Origin: a virus
DNA: 37,079 nucleotides
IMG/VR virus record: IMGVR_UViG_3300025326_000949
Coordinates: 1 to 37,079 of that record
Direction: 5' to 3' (one strand)
Part shown: positions 31,202 to 37,079 of the stretch, one piece after another
Layout of the letters: the number at the start of each line of letters is the position of its first letter
Position numbering within the stretch: the stretch's first letter is position 1
The notes under the pieces: generated by a model
The model's database searches: none
Seen by the model: only the letters and a program-made list of their open reading frames with translations
Told to the model about the DNA's origin: nothing
Translations under genes and position numbers: made by a program

Positions 31202-32191
31202 TCAAGACATAATGTTGTTAAGTTGGTCGATAACCGACTTCACGGCGGAGTCATTGATCAGGTCGTACTCTGCCAACGAGCCGCGTCCATTGGCATGATC
31301 GACGCGTTCGATATAGTTCATGCGTACTAGATCATACACAGCCTTGCGTGCACCGGCTGCACTGCACCGGTCGGCATTCGCCGCAATGTCCTTGAGCATC
31401 GACCGGCCATTGTGGGTGAGGTAATCCAACACATAGTGCTGTGCTGGACTGAGCCGACGCGCTTGGACTGCTGCACTCGCCTCAAGCCAAACGTGATCCG
31501 GCTCGAAGTGCACTGTTGCACTGAACGAGAACGGGTCGATGTCGCGTGCCTTCTCGACGTTGAAGTAGATGTTGGGTGAGTCCGGCTTGCTCTCGGTCAT
31601 CAGCATCAGGTCAACCGCACCCTTGAGTGCCGTCGAGCCGCGATAGATGCCGTTCTTGTTGGCGTGATGGATGACGACGATGCTACACTTTGCGCTATCG
31701 GCGATCCAACGCAGTACGGCAAACACAGGTTGCACGTCCTTGACACTATTCTCGTCTGCACCGAGCATCACATCAGCCAACGCATCGATGATAATGAACT
31801 GCGCTTTCGTTTGTGTGATCAAACTGTAGACACGAGCGCCGTCCTTCATATCTTTCAACGAGAATCGTTCCAGGCAGGTGTATTGCAACGGGATATCACT
31901 GGCTGCCTGATGGCCGCGCATTACGTCGCCGATGCGCCGGCTCAGTCGGCGCTCACCACTTTCCTCATCGATGATCAGCGTCGATGCACGTGTGGACCGC
32001 ATACCCAACCACGGCTCGCCGGATGCCACACAGACCGCCGCATCCACTAGTGCATAGGTCTTCTTGCTACCACCTTCACCGACGATCAATGAAACGCCGC
32101 CAATCGAGAATAGCGGCTCAATGAGCCATTCGATAGGCGGCTGTGGCTTGAGTGCCTCGGCTGCAATATGGATAACGGGTGTGCGTGCCAT
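31202..32191 (-). CDS. RepA/RecA-type hexameric helicase (AAA_25-like)
   Basis: A 329-residue protein starting MARTPVIHIAAEAL (the ATG at 32191; a TTG one codon earlier is less likely). Walker A is GEGGSKKT (38-45) and Walker B FIIIDALAD, followed by SIVVIHHANK and RGSTALKGAVD, as in RSF1010 RepA-like helicases. The last ~80 residues (SPAQHYVLDYLTHNG onward) form a winged helix. It probably unwinds DNA during replication. Own promoter, 140-base structured leader, and iterons at the 3' end support a replication role. Confidence 0.8.
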   Translation of the reverse strand: MARTPVIHIAAEALKPQPPIEWLIEPLFSIGGVSLIVGEGGSKKTYALVDAAVCVASGEPWLGMRSTRASTLIIDEESGERRLSRRIGDVMRGHQAASDIPLQYTCLERFSLKDMKDGARVYSLITQTKAQFIIIDALADVMLGADENSVKDVQPVFAVLRWIADSAKCSIVVIHHANKNGIYRGSTALKGAVDLMLMTESKPDSPNIYFNVEKARDIDPFSFSATVHFEPDHVWLEASAAVQARRLSPAQHYVLDYLTHNGRSMLKDIAANADRCSAAGARKAVYDLVRMNYIERVDHANGRGSLAEYDLINDSAVKSVIDQLNNIMS

Positions 32192-32205
32192 CAAAAAGCG
32201 CCTGT

Positions 32206-32280
32206 GAGTTGACCTGTTGCCTGTCGCCTGTCGCAGTTCCCACCGTGGGTAGGGAAGGCCACAAGGAAACAGGCCAACTC
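32206..32280 (-). promoter_or_regulatory. structured leader of helicase mRNA
   Basis: GAGTTGACCTGTT (32206-32218) pairs with AACAGGCCAACTC (32268-32280), 13 pairs with one G-U in RNA. Inner bases include short tandem CCTGTCG units and a TTCCC/GGGAA hairpin. CTTTTTG then leads straight into the helicase ATG with no Shine-Dalgarno. A role in controlling helicase translation or early termination is inferred. Confidence 0.5.
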
Positions 32281-32340
32281 AGAAGCGCCTTTTCCCCCAC
32301 AGTGATCGGCCCGCGACGGCCTTGCAACAATTGTGCCTAC

Positions 32341-32369
32341 ATCATACACCTTTTGACTGTGTCTGTCAA
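32341..32369 (-). promoter_or_regulatory. sigma70 promoter for helicase
   Basis: On the minus strand TTGACA (32369-32364), 17 bases, TATGAT (32346-32341). Perfect -35 and ideal spacing make it the best promoter in the window. It starts transcription near 32334 and leaves a ~140-base untranslated leader. The -35 overlaps the stop of the zinc-finger gene. Confidence 0.8.
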
Positions 32370-32554
32370 CGTGTGACATATCGCTTCGTCTGCTGTCCGG
32401 CCAGGTGCAGCGCGATGCGATCCATTGTCCATCGTCGCACTTCGGTATGACACCGGCCGGCATGCACATAGAGATTGACATGCCGAGCACCATCGAGCGC
32501 CACTGTGCGATACGCTGCATCGAGAGACTTGCCGCACACAGGACAGGCTGCCAT
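32366..32554 (-). CDS. small zinc-finger protein
   Basis: A 62-residue protein beginning MAACPVCGKSLDAAYRTV. CPVC plus a later HVNLYVHAGRCH could form a Cys/His zinc site. The start shares a base with the VWA stop (TGATG); the open frame before it is not used. Position between VWA protein and helicase suggests an early regulator or DNA-binding accessory. Confidence 0.65.
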   Translation of the reverse strand: MAACPVCGKSLDAAYRTVALDGARHVNLYVHAGRCHTEVRRWTMDRIALHLAGQQTKRYVTR

Positions 32555-33120
32555 CAGCGATCTCCGTTGAGCATGAGGCGCACCGGCTCGGCGATCTCGG
32601 CCACGTGATCCGATGTGACGAACTTGCCGCCGGTTGCTTTGCACAGTTGCTGCAAGAAATCGCGACCGCGGCTCTCGCGTTCGGGCCCGATGTAGATCGC
32701 GTCGATGCGCGTCTTGAACGTGCGAGCAACAGCCAGTGCTTTCTGCTGGTCATCGGGATCACCATCACTCACAACAATGATCTTGATCCCGCAGTCATCG
32801 GCGACTTTCACGAACTGCAACGCTTGCGCCAAATCAGTGCTGCCATTCAATTCGGGATAGTCGCCGCCCGGCACAAACTGCACCGTGTTGCTGAACACGA
32901 TGACACCGACGCGACCGGGCAGCGACGATTGAAGTTGGCGCAACTCATCGCGTGCCGCCTGATGGCGCGTGCGACTGTCGCTTGCATCTCGACCGATCAT
33001 GCTGCCGGAACTATCGATGATCACGAGTGCATCGCAGCCTAGAAACGACTCGGCTAAGCTGATGTTGCCGCGCTGTGCTGCATCAAGCAGGCTGCCGGGT
33101 ACGATAGTCAATGAATTCAT
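32554..33120 (-). CDS. VWA-domain protein
   Basis: A 188-residue protein starting MNSLTIVPGSLLDAAQ at an ATGA overlap with the J-domain gene (GTG four codons earlier rejected). The MIDAS motif is DSSGS (36-40), with STDLAQAL and VVSDGDPDD supplying the other metal ligands, followed by a Rossmann-like end IDAIYIGPE. VWA domains bind partner proteins through a metal ion. Next to a J-domain protein it may form a phage chaperone- or replication-control pair (inference). Confidence 0.82.
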   Translation of the reverse strand: MNSLTIVPGSLLDAAQRGNISLAESFLGCDALVIIDSSGSMIGRDASDSRTRHQAARDELRQLQSSLPGRVGVIVFSNTVQFVPGGDYPELNGSTDLAQALQFVKVADDCGIKIIVVSDGDPDDQQKALAVARTFKTRIDAIYIGPERESRGRDFLQQLCKATGGKFVTSDHVAEIAEPVRLMLNGDR

Positions 33121-33956
33121 GGCTCCACCCACTTTCGCGTAAATGTGTCATCGCCGACTGGCCACGAGGTGACCAACACCCGACCGGCGCCGTCGATAAT
33201 ATCCTGCCACAGTAGAATGCGACTCACTGAAAACTTGAGTTCTTGCGTGCCTTCGCACGTGATCATGCCGCAGCGCAATGGCAATTGCCAACGTGATACC
33301 TCACTCCATAGATCGCGCCGACGCAGTGTCTGCTTTGCCTGCACCGACGATTCCAGCGTCAGTCCCGCGTTGTACTTGCGCCGCATCAGCGGATCGCTGA
33401 GAATGCGATTCGCCTCGGCGATCTGCTTGAATATGTCACTGGCATTCGGCTCACTGCATACGTCAGGATGCCATTGACGCGCGAGGCGGCGATAAGCTGA
33501 TCGCACTTCATCCGCACTCGCCTGCTGCGTGATCATCAGCGTGCCGTACAACGTGCTGGCTGCTTGCGACTCGTTATGTTCCGGCTCTTTGAACCACGCG
33601 CGCAGAACCTGATTCGGGATGACTACCGACCAAGACTCGCTGCACCAGCCAAACGAGGAGAACGATCCGTCTGCGCGCTCCTTCGGTACGCTGAGGTATT
33701 CGATGCGCAACACACGCGCCTCACGCTGTATCTGCATCGATTGTGCCGTGTCGATCCGCGCATCGGGGTAGAACTGTCTCACGATCTGCTCGACCACCGT
33801 CTGCTGTGATGCCGACACACGCCACACCTTTGCGTCAGCATCCCAACGCCGATGCTCCGGCGCGATGGACTTCAGCGCCGCCACCAGACCGGCATTATAT
33901 GGCGTGTGCAATTCGAGGATGTTGCCAACGCGCTTAACTGTTGCGCTGCTATTCAT
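33117..33956 (-). CDS. J-domain (DnaJ-like) protein with N-terminal domain
   Basis: A 279-residue protein. Residues 1-65 (VGNILELHTPYNAGLVAALK, then WDADAKVWRV) look like the small beta-alpha domain found beside some phage helicases (HARP-like). The J domain spans ~135-197: TLYGTLMITQQASADEVRSA and the essential HPD at 163-165. A C-terminal ~80 residues is beta-rich. It would recruit host DnaK, for example to load or remodel replication proteins as lambda P and DnaJ do. Coupled to the VWA gene. Confidence 0.82.
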   Translation of the reverse strand: MNSSATVKRVGNILELHTPYNAGLVAALKSIAPEHRRWDADAKVWRVSASQQTVVEQIVRQFYPDARIDTAQSMQIQREARVLRIEYLSVPKERADGSFSSFGWCSESWSVVIPNQVLRAWFKEPEHNESQAASTLYGTLMITQQASADEVRSAYRRLARQWHPDVCSEPNASDIFKQIAEANRILSDPLMRRKYNAGLTLESSVQAKQTLRRRDLWSEVSRWQLPLRCGMITCEGTQELKFSVSRILLWQDIIDGAGRVLVTSWPVGDDTFTRKWVEP

Positions 33957-34713
33957 AGTGCTCCACCAGTTTCTGCCATGCGTCAGCGGGGTTCATCTTC
34001 ATCAGATCGTGAATGTTGCAGGCCAGCGTGTTGCAGATGTCCGGTGCGTTGATCTGCCAGTTCGACGCCGCGCGTTGCAATAGTTGTGCGATGCTGGCCG
34101 GCGGCATCAACCGTTTGAGATCATTGAGCTCGGTCTGCTTGCGCTCGCGCTCAGCGAACGCTTGTAGCTCGGCATCATCATCGTAGTAGAGATCGAGCGC
34201 GATGCCAAGCTCGTGCGCCGCCACCTTGAGACCATCGGACTTCGCGCCTTTCAACGCATCGCCGAACTCAACCGTCTCCTCCCAGTTCTGAGAGCCGGGG
34301 CCCGGCTTCACGATGGTATCGATGACTTCCATCGTCTTCGGATTGCGGATCGATACGCTGAGTTCGCCATAGATCGCGACATTACGCATTGTCTTGTGTT
34401 TGCCGCCGAACTCTTCATCGGTCACTGTGAGTTGGTAGATATTGCCGCTGAATACTGGCAACAGTCGAAATGACCAGCCGAACCCGAATGCCTTGTTCAG
34501 CACATCCGTCACGTACCCGTGCTGCACATACGAGAATGTGCGCCCGCCACGTCCCGGTCGGCTCTTGATTGCGTGCTTTGGCGTTCGACCGGTGAGGATC
34601 GCGATCTGCGCCTCATGGAACACCGGCATCAGAACATCGTGTACAGTCAATGCGCGTTCGGTGGGTGCTTCGCGTCTATTGTCAGGCACTACTATTGCCT
34701 TCGTCTTGCTCAT
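33949..34713 (-). CDS. Rad52-family single-strand annealing protein
   Basis: A 254-residue protein starting MSKTKAIVVPDNRREAP after GAGGAGG. YVQHGYVTDVLNKAFGFGWS (residues ~62-81) is the Rad52/Rad22 core signature, followed by DTIVKPGPGSQNWEETVEFG and DALKGAKSDGLKVAAHELGI, which is the conserved ALKGAxSDAxKRAA-type stretch. It anneals complementary single strands in phage recombination. Neighbour of an ERCC4-type nuclease, a likely functional partner. Confidence 0.85.
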   Translation of the reverse strand: MSKTKAIVVPDNRREAPTERALTVHDVLMPVFHEAQIAILTGRTPKHAIKSRPGRGGRTFSYVQHGYVTDVLNKAFGFGWSFRLLPVFSGNIYQLTVTDEEFGGKHKTMRNVAIYGELSVSIRNPKTMEVIDTIVKPGPGSQNWEETVEFGDALKGAKSDGLKVAAHELGIALDLYYDDDAELQAFAERERKQTELNDLKRLMPPASIAQLLQRAASNWQINAPDICNTLACNIHDLMKMNPADAWQKLVEHYE

Positions 34714-35425
34714 CGTGATCCTCCTCGAATTGTGTGAGTGTCCAAGATTCATTGATCCCGAACTGGAGAAAGTCGCAAGCTGCCTGTACCATCTTGATGC
34801 CCCATTGATCAGGCAGTGCATCGGCTCGGAGATAGCGCATTATGGGCAGCCACTCCAATGCGCTGCACAATCGCTTGTCATCTGTCCAATCGATCAGCGA
34901 TTGCGCGCGCTTCGCGCCAACGCCGGGAATGCCCGCGAGGAAATCCACACGTGGATCGAGCGTCTCGAACGTGATCGAACGCTGAGCACGTGCAGGAACG
35001 CGCTCTTTTGATGCTGTGTGGATCGCCTCGGTCACTGCTCGAACGAACTGTCCCGATGGCACGAACTCCACTGCGCAGCCAGCCCATTGCACTGCTCGGA
35101 TCGCCGCACGCACCGACACACCGCGCCACTGCGTATCGCGTTCATCAGCTACAGCGCAATCATCCTGGTTGTATAGGAGTGAGCCGTTCACCACGATCAG
35201 CGGGAATCGCACTGATTCGACCATCGCGCGCGCTTGATCGAACAATCGTCCGTCACCGATGCTGCTGAGCAAATCTGATGGTGTCTTGCGCTCGATCGCC
35301 AGCAGCCCGTTCGGCGTCGGCACGTTCACATCACCGGCAGCGAGTTGCGACACGTGCACCGCATACACTGCCGACAACGCATCGACGATCGATTGCGGTT
35401 CGCGTAAGTCAACCAATACGAGCAT
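34682..35425 (-). CDS. ERCC4-family nuclease with helix-hairpin-helix
   Basis: A 247-residue protein starting MLVLVDLREPQS; the frame is open far upstream but only this ATG has a site (GAGAGG). The GDV...ERKTPSD motif (31-33 and 45-51) is the XPF/MUS81 active site. LAGIPGVGAKRAQSLI near residue 165 is a helix-hairpin-helix that binds branched DNA. It probably cuts flaps or branched intermediates made by the Rad52-like protein. The C terminus is acidic and overlaps the next gene by 32 bases. Confidence 0.88.
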   Translation of the reverse strand: MLVLVDLREPQSIVDALSAVYAVHVSQLAAGDVNVPTPNGLLAIERKTPSDLLSSIGDGRLFDQARAMVESVRFPLIVVNGSLLYNQDDCAVADERDTQWRGVSVRAAIRAVQWAGCAVEFVPSGQFVRAVTEAIHTASKERVPARAQRSITFETLDPRVDFLAGIPGVGAKRAQSLIDWTDDKRLCSALEWLPIMRYLRADALPDQWGIKMVQAACDFLQFGINESWTLTQFEEDHDEQDEGNSSA

Positions 35426-35675
35426 CTGATCCGTCCTCTCTGAGTTGAACTTCGATGACAACCCTATGCCACGGTTGCCAGGTGTGCGCGCTTGGCACTG
35501 GATATTGCTTCGTCGGTTCAGGCGTGATCTCGTACTCCAGCACATCCTTGATGTATTGCCGTAGATCAGCCAGGCTGCACTCCAACAGAAACGCAATGAA
35601 CCTGATGCTCTTGTGCTGATCGAGCATCGCAACGATCTGATCGTGGTGATCATTGAGCTCAAACAGAGTGCTCAT
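35409..35675 (-). CDS. small protein with HTH-like segment
   Basis: An 88-residue protein beginning MSTLFELNDHHDQIVAMLDQ after AGGAG. Residues ~12-45 (IVAMLDQHKSIRFIAFLLECS, LADLRQYI) look like a helix-turn-helix of the type seen in small phage regulators. The rest is polar. Overlaps the nuclease gene by 17 bases. Confidence 0.6.
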   Translation of the reverse strand: MSTLFELNDHHDQIVAMLDQHKSIRFIAFLLECSLADLRQYIKDVLEYEITPEPTKQYPVPSAHTWQPWHRVVIEVQLREDGSDARIG

Positions 35676-35755
35676 CGTCTGCTCCTAGCTGCCGGGTGAC
35701 ACTGTCCCGGCCCGGTGCGTATCGCGGCGAGTGCAGTCTTTCCTTGTGACCTACC

Positions 35756-35804
35756 GCATCGGCTTACCACTAGCGCCGTTTGGCGTTTTCTAATGAGCCG
35801 ATGC
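35756..35804 (-). ncRNA. long bulged hairpin next to tRNA-like element
   Basis: Three stacked helices: GCATCGGCT (35756-35764) with AGCCGATGC (35796-35804), CACTAG with CTAATG (one wobble), and CGCC with GGCG capped by GTTT, separated by 3- and 4-base bulges. About 19 pairs in 49 bases. It begins 6 bases after the tRNA-like fold in the minus-strand direction, within the 282-base gap that has no gene. Confidence 0.55.
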
Positions 35805-35810
35805 TTTCAA

Positions 35811-35870
35811 ATGTGCGGTCGGGAATCGAACCCGATCAGGACATCCTGCGCGCCCCCAGCAGCCGCACAT
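35811..35870 (-). tRNA. tRNA-like element without anticodon arm
   Basis: On the minus strand the ends pair over 8 bases (ATGTGCGG with CCGCACAT). The 3' half is a normal T arm, TCGGG-TTCGATT-CCCGA, including the conserved TTCGA. After the 5' strand, CTGC and GCAG enclose a G-rich loop, like a D arm with its GG. Only 10 bases follow where an anticodon arm should be, so it cannot decode. No CCA is encoded. It could be a relic, a processing signal or a tRNA mimic. Confidence 0.5.
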
Positions 35871-35957
35871 CCGATCCGCGCTGCCGTCAAGCCACCAGGC
35901 CATAGTGTGGCCGCCAAGCTGCTCAACGACTGTCACGCACAGCGCAGACCGACTCGG

Positions 35958-36113
35958 TTATTCCATCTCGTCCTCCGCCTCCTCGTAGGCAATCTGAGCA
36001 TCCTCATAATCGGAGCGAGCGTCGGCAGCGGATTCGTCATCTCCAGCAGCGTTGGCGCGAAGAAGTCTCGCGTAGGCTCTGGCTTTAGCTCTGGCGGCAT
36101 CGATTTTAGTCAT
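35958..36113 (-). CDS. 51-residue Ala/Asp-rich helical protein
   Basis: Reads MTKIDAARAKARAYARLL and continues as a charged helix ending EEAEDEME. AAGG lies 5 bases before the ATG. High Ala with alternating acid and base suggests one long helix or coiled coil. No function assigned. Confidence 0.55.
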   Translation of the reverse strand: MTKIDAARAKARAYARLLRANAAGDDESAADARSDYEDAQIAYEEAEDEME

Positions 36114-36131
36114 GATCCTTTTCCCGCGCTG

Positions 36132-36308
36132 TCACGGGCGCAGGTCAAGCGCACCGTGCATAACGGCTTCGTTCGCTGCTGAGTCGGAGACCTGAATGAC
36201 ATGGCAGTCTCTCAGGATGGAAGCCAGTTCGCTTGGATACTGGGGATTGACCTCCATCGTCTCCACCACAACACCGACATCTTGAGTCGAGATGACAGTG
36301 ATCTTCAT
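36132..36308 (-). CDS. 58-residue small protein
   Basis: Reads MKITVISTQDVGVVVETMEV and ends MHGALDLRP. Strong GGAGA site 4 bases upstream. Begins with a beta strand and has a helix in the middle (SELASILRD). A longer out-of-frame reading here is arginine-rich and unconvincing. Unknown function. Confidence 0.6.
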   Translation of the reverse strand: MKITVISTQDVGVVVETMEVNPQYPSELASILRDCHVIQVSDSAANEAVMHGALDLRP

Positions 36309-36384
36309 TTTCTCTCCGCGCTTTATCGGGGCGCCCCCGGCGGCAGGGCCGCAACACGGATCAAATCCAACTACTTGTCCTCTG

Positions 36385-36582
36385 TTAACGTACTCCCATC
36401 ACGCGCGCAATGTCCATGCGCGCAATGCGCTTTCGACTTGCTTCGGTAACACGATAGGACTGTGGATCGTGCTTGTGATCGCGCTGCCATCGCTCAATGA
36501 CGGAAAACAGGATTTTGTCACCGTTCACAACGCGATAGTCCATCGCGATCTTTTGCACAATGCTCTTATCGATGCCGCGCAC
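36385..36582 (-). CDS. small basic protein
   Basis: A 65-residue protein beginning with GTG (MRGIDKSIVQKIAMDY), sharing one base with the preceding stop. Basic and helical (IERWQRDHK, EASRKRIARMD). May bind nucleic acid. No family recognised. Confidence 0.55.
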   Translation of the reverse strand: MRGIDKSIVQKIAMDYRVVNGDKILFSVIERWQRDHKHDPQSYRVTEASRKRIARMDIARVMGVR

Positions 36583-37079
36583 TAGTGGAGTCCCGCTGCC
36601 GCGACCAGCGCATCGACACCGTACGCTGCATACTGCGCATCGCTGCCGAGCGCAGCACGCAGCACAGTCACGTTGCCGCCGACCGCACCAGCAATTTGCT
36701 TCACCGCATCCACTACCGACGCGGGAATCACACCCACTGCTGGCGCACCGTTGCCGATCTTCTGCGCCTCGAACGCGGCGAGGCAGTCCGCTTTGTTCTT
36801 GTACGCGGCGACAAGCTTAATCGTGTTGAATGTCTTGCCGGATTTCCCCGGCGGTTCAACCTGCGGCTCGTCCTGCGCGCAGACATACGATCCATTGGCC
36901 TTTGCCAACCAGTGATCGCCGAACACTGCGCGCAGACTCGGCTCAACGATCTCACTCCAACTGGTCTTCGCGCGCGCGCTCGACTTGCGCACAGTCACGT
37001 TGCGCTCGTACAGGAACTCCAGCGTCGGCTGGAACTCCTGGATGTCGATGCTGAACGCGATCTCCAGACTGGCGCCCTC
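36582..37079 (-). CDS. early protein, cut by the window edge
   Basis: The frame is open from 37079, so the true start lies beyond the window; the GTG at 36998 is internal. The visible 165 residues start EGASLEIAFSIDIQEFQ, then a basic patch (TVRKSSARAKTSW) and an alpha/beta end with Ala- and Val-rich helices (ASVVDAVKQIAGAVGG). Possibly a DNA-binding early protein. Unknown family. Confidence 0.55.
   Translation of the reverse strand, partial: EGASLEIAFSIDIQEFQPTLEFLYERNVTVRKSSARAKTSWSEIVEPSLRAVFGDHWLAKANGSYVCAQDEPQVEPPGKSGKTFNTIKLVAAYKNKADCLAAFEAQKIGNGAPAVGVIPASVVDAVKQIAGAVGGNVTVLRAALGSDAQYAAYGVDALVAAAGLH

Larger units (their letters stand above)
31054..31218. repeat. iteron region, candidate replication origin or operator array
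   Basis: TTCACAACT occurs at 31068, 31140, 31148, 31165, 31175, 31185 and 31193, with one imperfect inverted copy near 31106-31117. Steps within the dense block are 8, 17, 10, 10 and 8 bases. The whole array is flanked by perfect 13-bp inverted repeats, ACAACATTATGTC (31054-31066) and GACATAATGTTGT (31206-31218); the right one covers the end of the helicase gene. The 10-base steps put sites on one DNA face. Arrays like this bind replication initiators or repressors. Confidence 0.75.

Noticed and set aside
35811-35920. A complete, decoding tRNA
   Set aside because: The 7-8 base acceptor complement lies 60 bases from the 3' end and leaves no room for an anticodon arm; attempts to place Ser or Pro anticodon loops gave mismatched stems.
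36145-36357. 70-residue Arg/Cys-rich minus frame
   Set aside because: A 58-residue gene in another frame with a good ribosome site explains the region.

Overview
This window is part of a tailed bacteriophage (Caudoviricetes) genome, free or integrated. Almost every gene lies on the minus strand, packed with ATGA or TGATG overlaps. The set contains portal, large terminase, protease/scaffold, Mu-like major capsid protein, tail proteins, holin, Rad52-type annealing protein and replication helicase. Both ends cut through genes (1..71 and 36582..37079). The host cannot be named. A solitary type I-E-like CRISPR repeat suggests a host lineage with type I-E CRISPR, and a Thr/Pro-rich lipoprotein is only a weak taxonomic hint.

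In transcription order (right to left): 37.1-31.2 kb is early DNA metabolism (small unknowns, a tRNA-like element lacking an anticodon arm, an ERCC4 nuclease with HhH, Rad52-like SSAP, a J-domain protein, a VWA protein, a Zn-finger peptide, and a RecA-type helicase behind a strong promoter and a structured leader). 31.2-30.9 kb is a compact control region: seven TTCACAACT iterons, flanking 13-bp inverted repeats, and a promoter firing into one CRISPR-repeat-like unit. 30.9-28.5 kb is a run of tiny membrane and lysis genes including a holin and a Pro-rich lipoprotein. 28.5-26.7 kb holds a ParB-domain DNA methyltransferase split by a G8 tract and a DUF5681/TerS-like gene.

26.7-16.3 kb is the most striking block: thirteen genes, continuously overlapping or abutting, placed between the TerS-like gene and terL. 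They look like a nonulosonic-acid (pseudaminic/legionaminic/spore-polysaccharide type) pathway: PseB-like dehydratase, NeuB-like synthase, class III aminotransferase, Gfo/Idh dehydrogenase, PseG-like hydrolase, SAM methyltransferase, SDR, SPASM radical SAM, ATP-grasp and SpsF-like cytidylyltransferase. Two more glycosyltransferase-like genes sit inside the head-tail connector region (1.0-3.7 kb), so the cassette could make an activated sugar that those enzymes use on the virion or host surface. This link is inference.

16.2-0 kb is the late module: terL, portal with an N-terminal HTH, FmdB-type Zn ribbon, protease-scaffold, decoration protein, major capsid protein, tail/fibre proteins (one with fifteen ~20-residue repeats), connectors and the start of a tail-tube-like gene. 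Two plus-strand units interrupt it. Each has its own promoter, a homologous ~97-nt RNA with three mutually crossing helices supported by covariation, and then one gene (an HNH endonuclease or a small membrane protein). I found no match in memory for this RNA and treat it as the best candidate for an undescribed element, next to the solitary CRISPR repeat and the sugar cassette.
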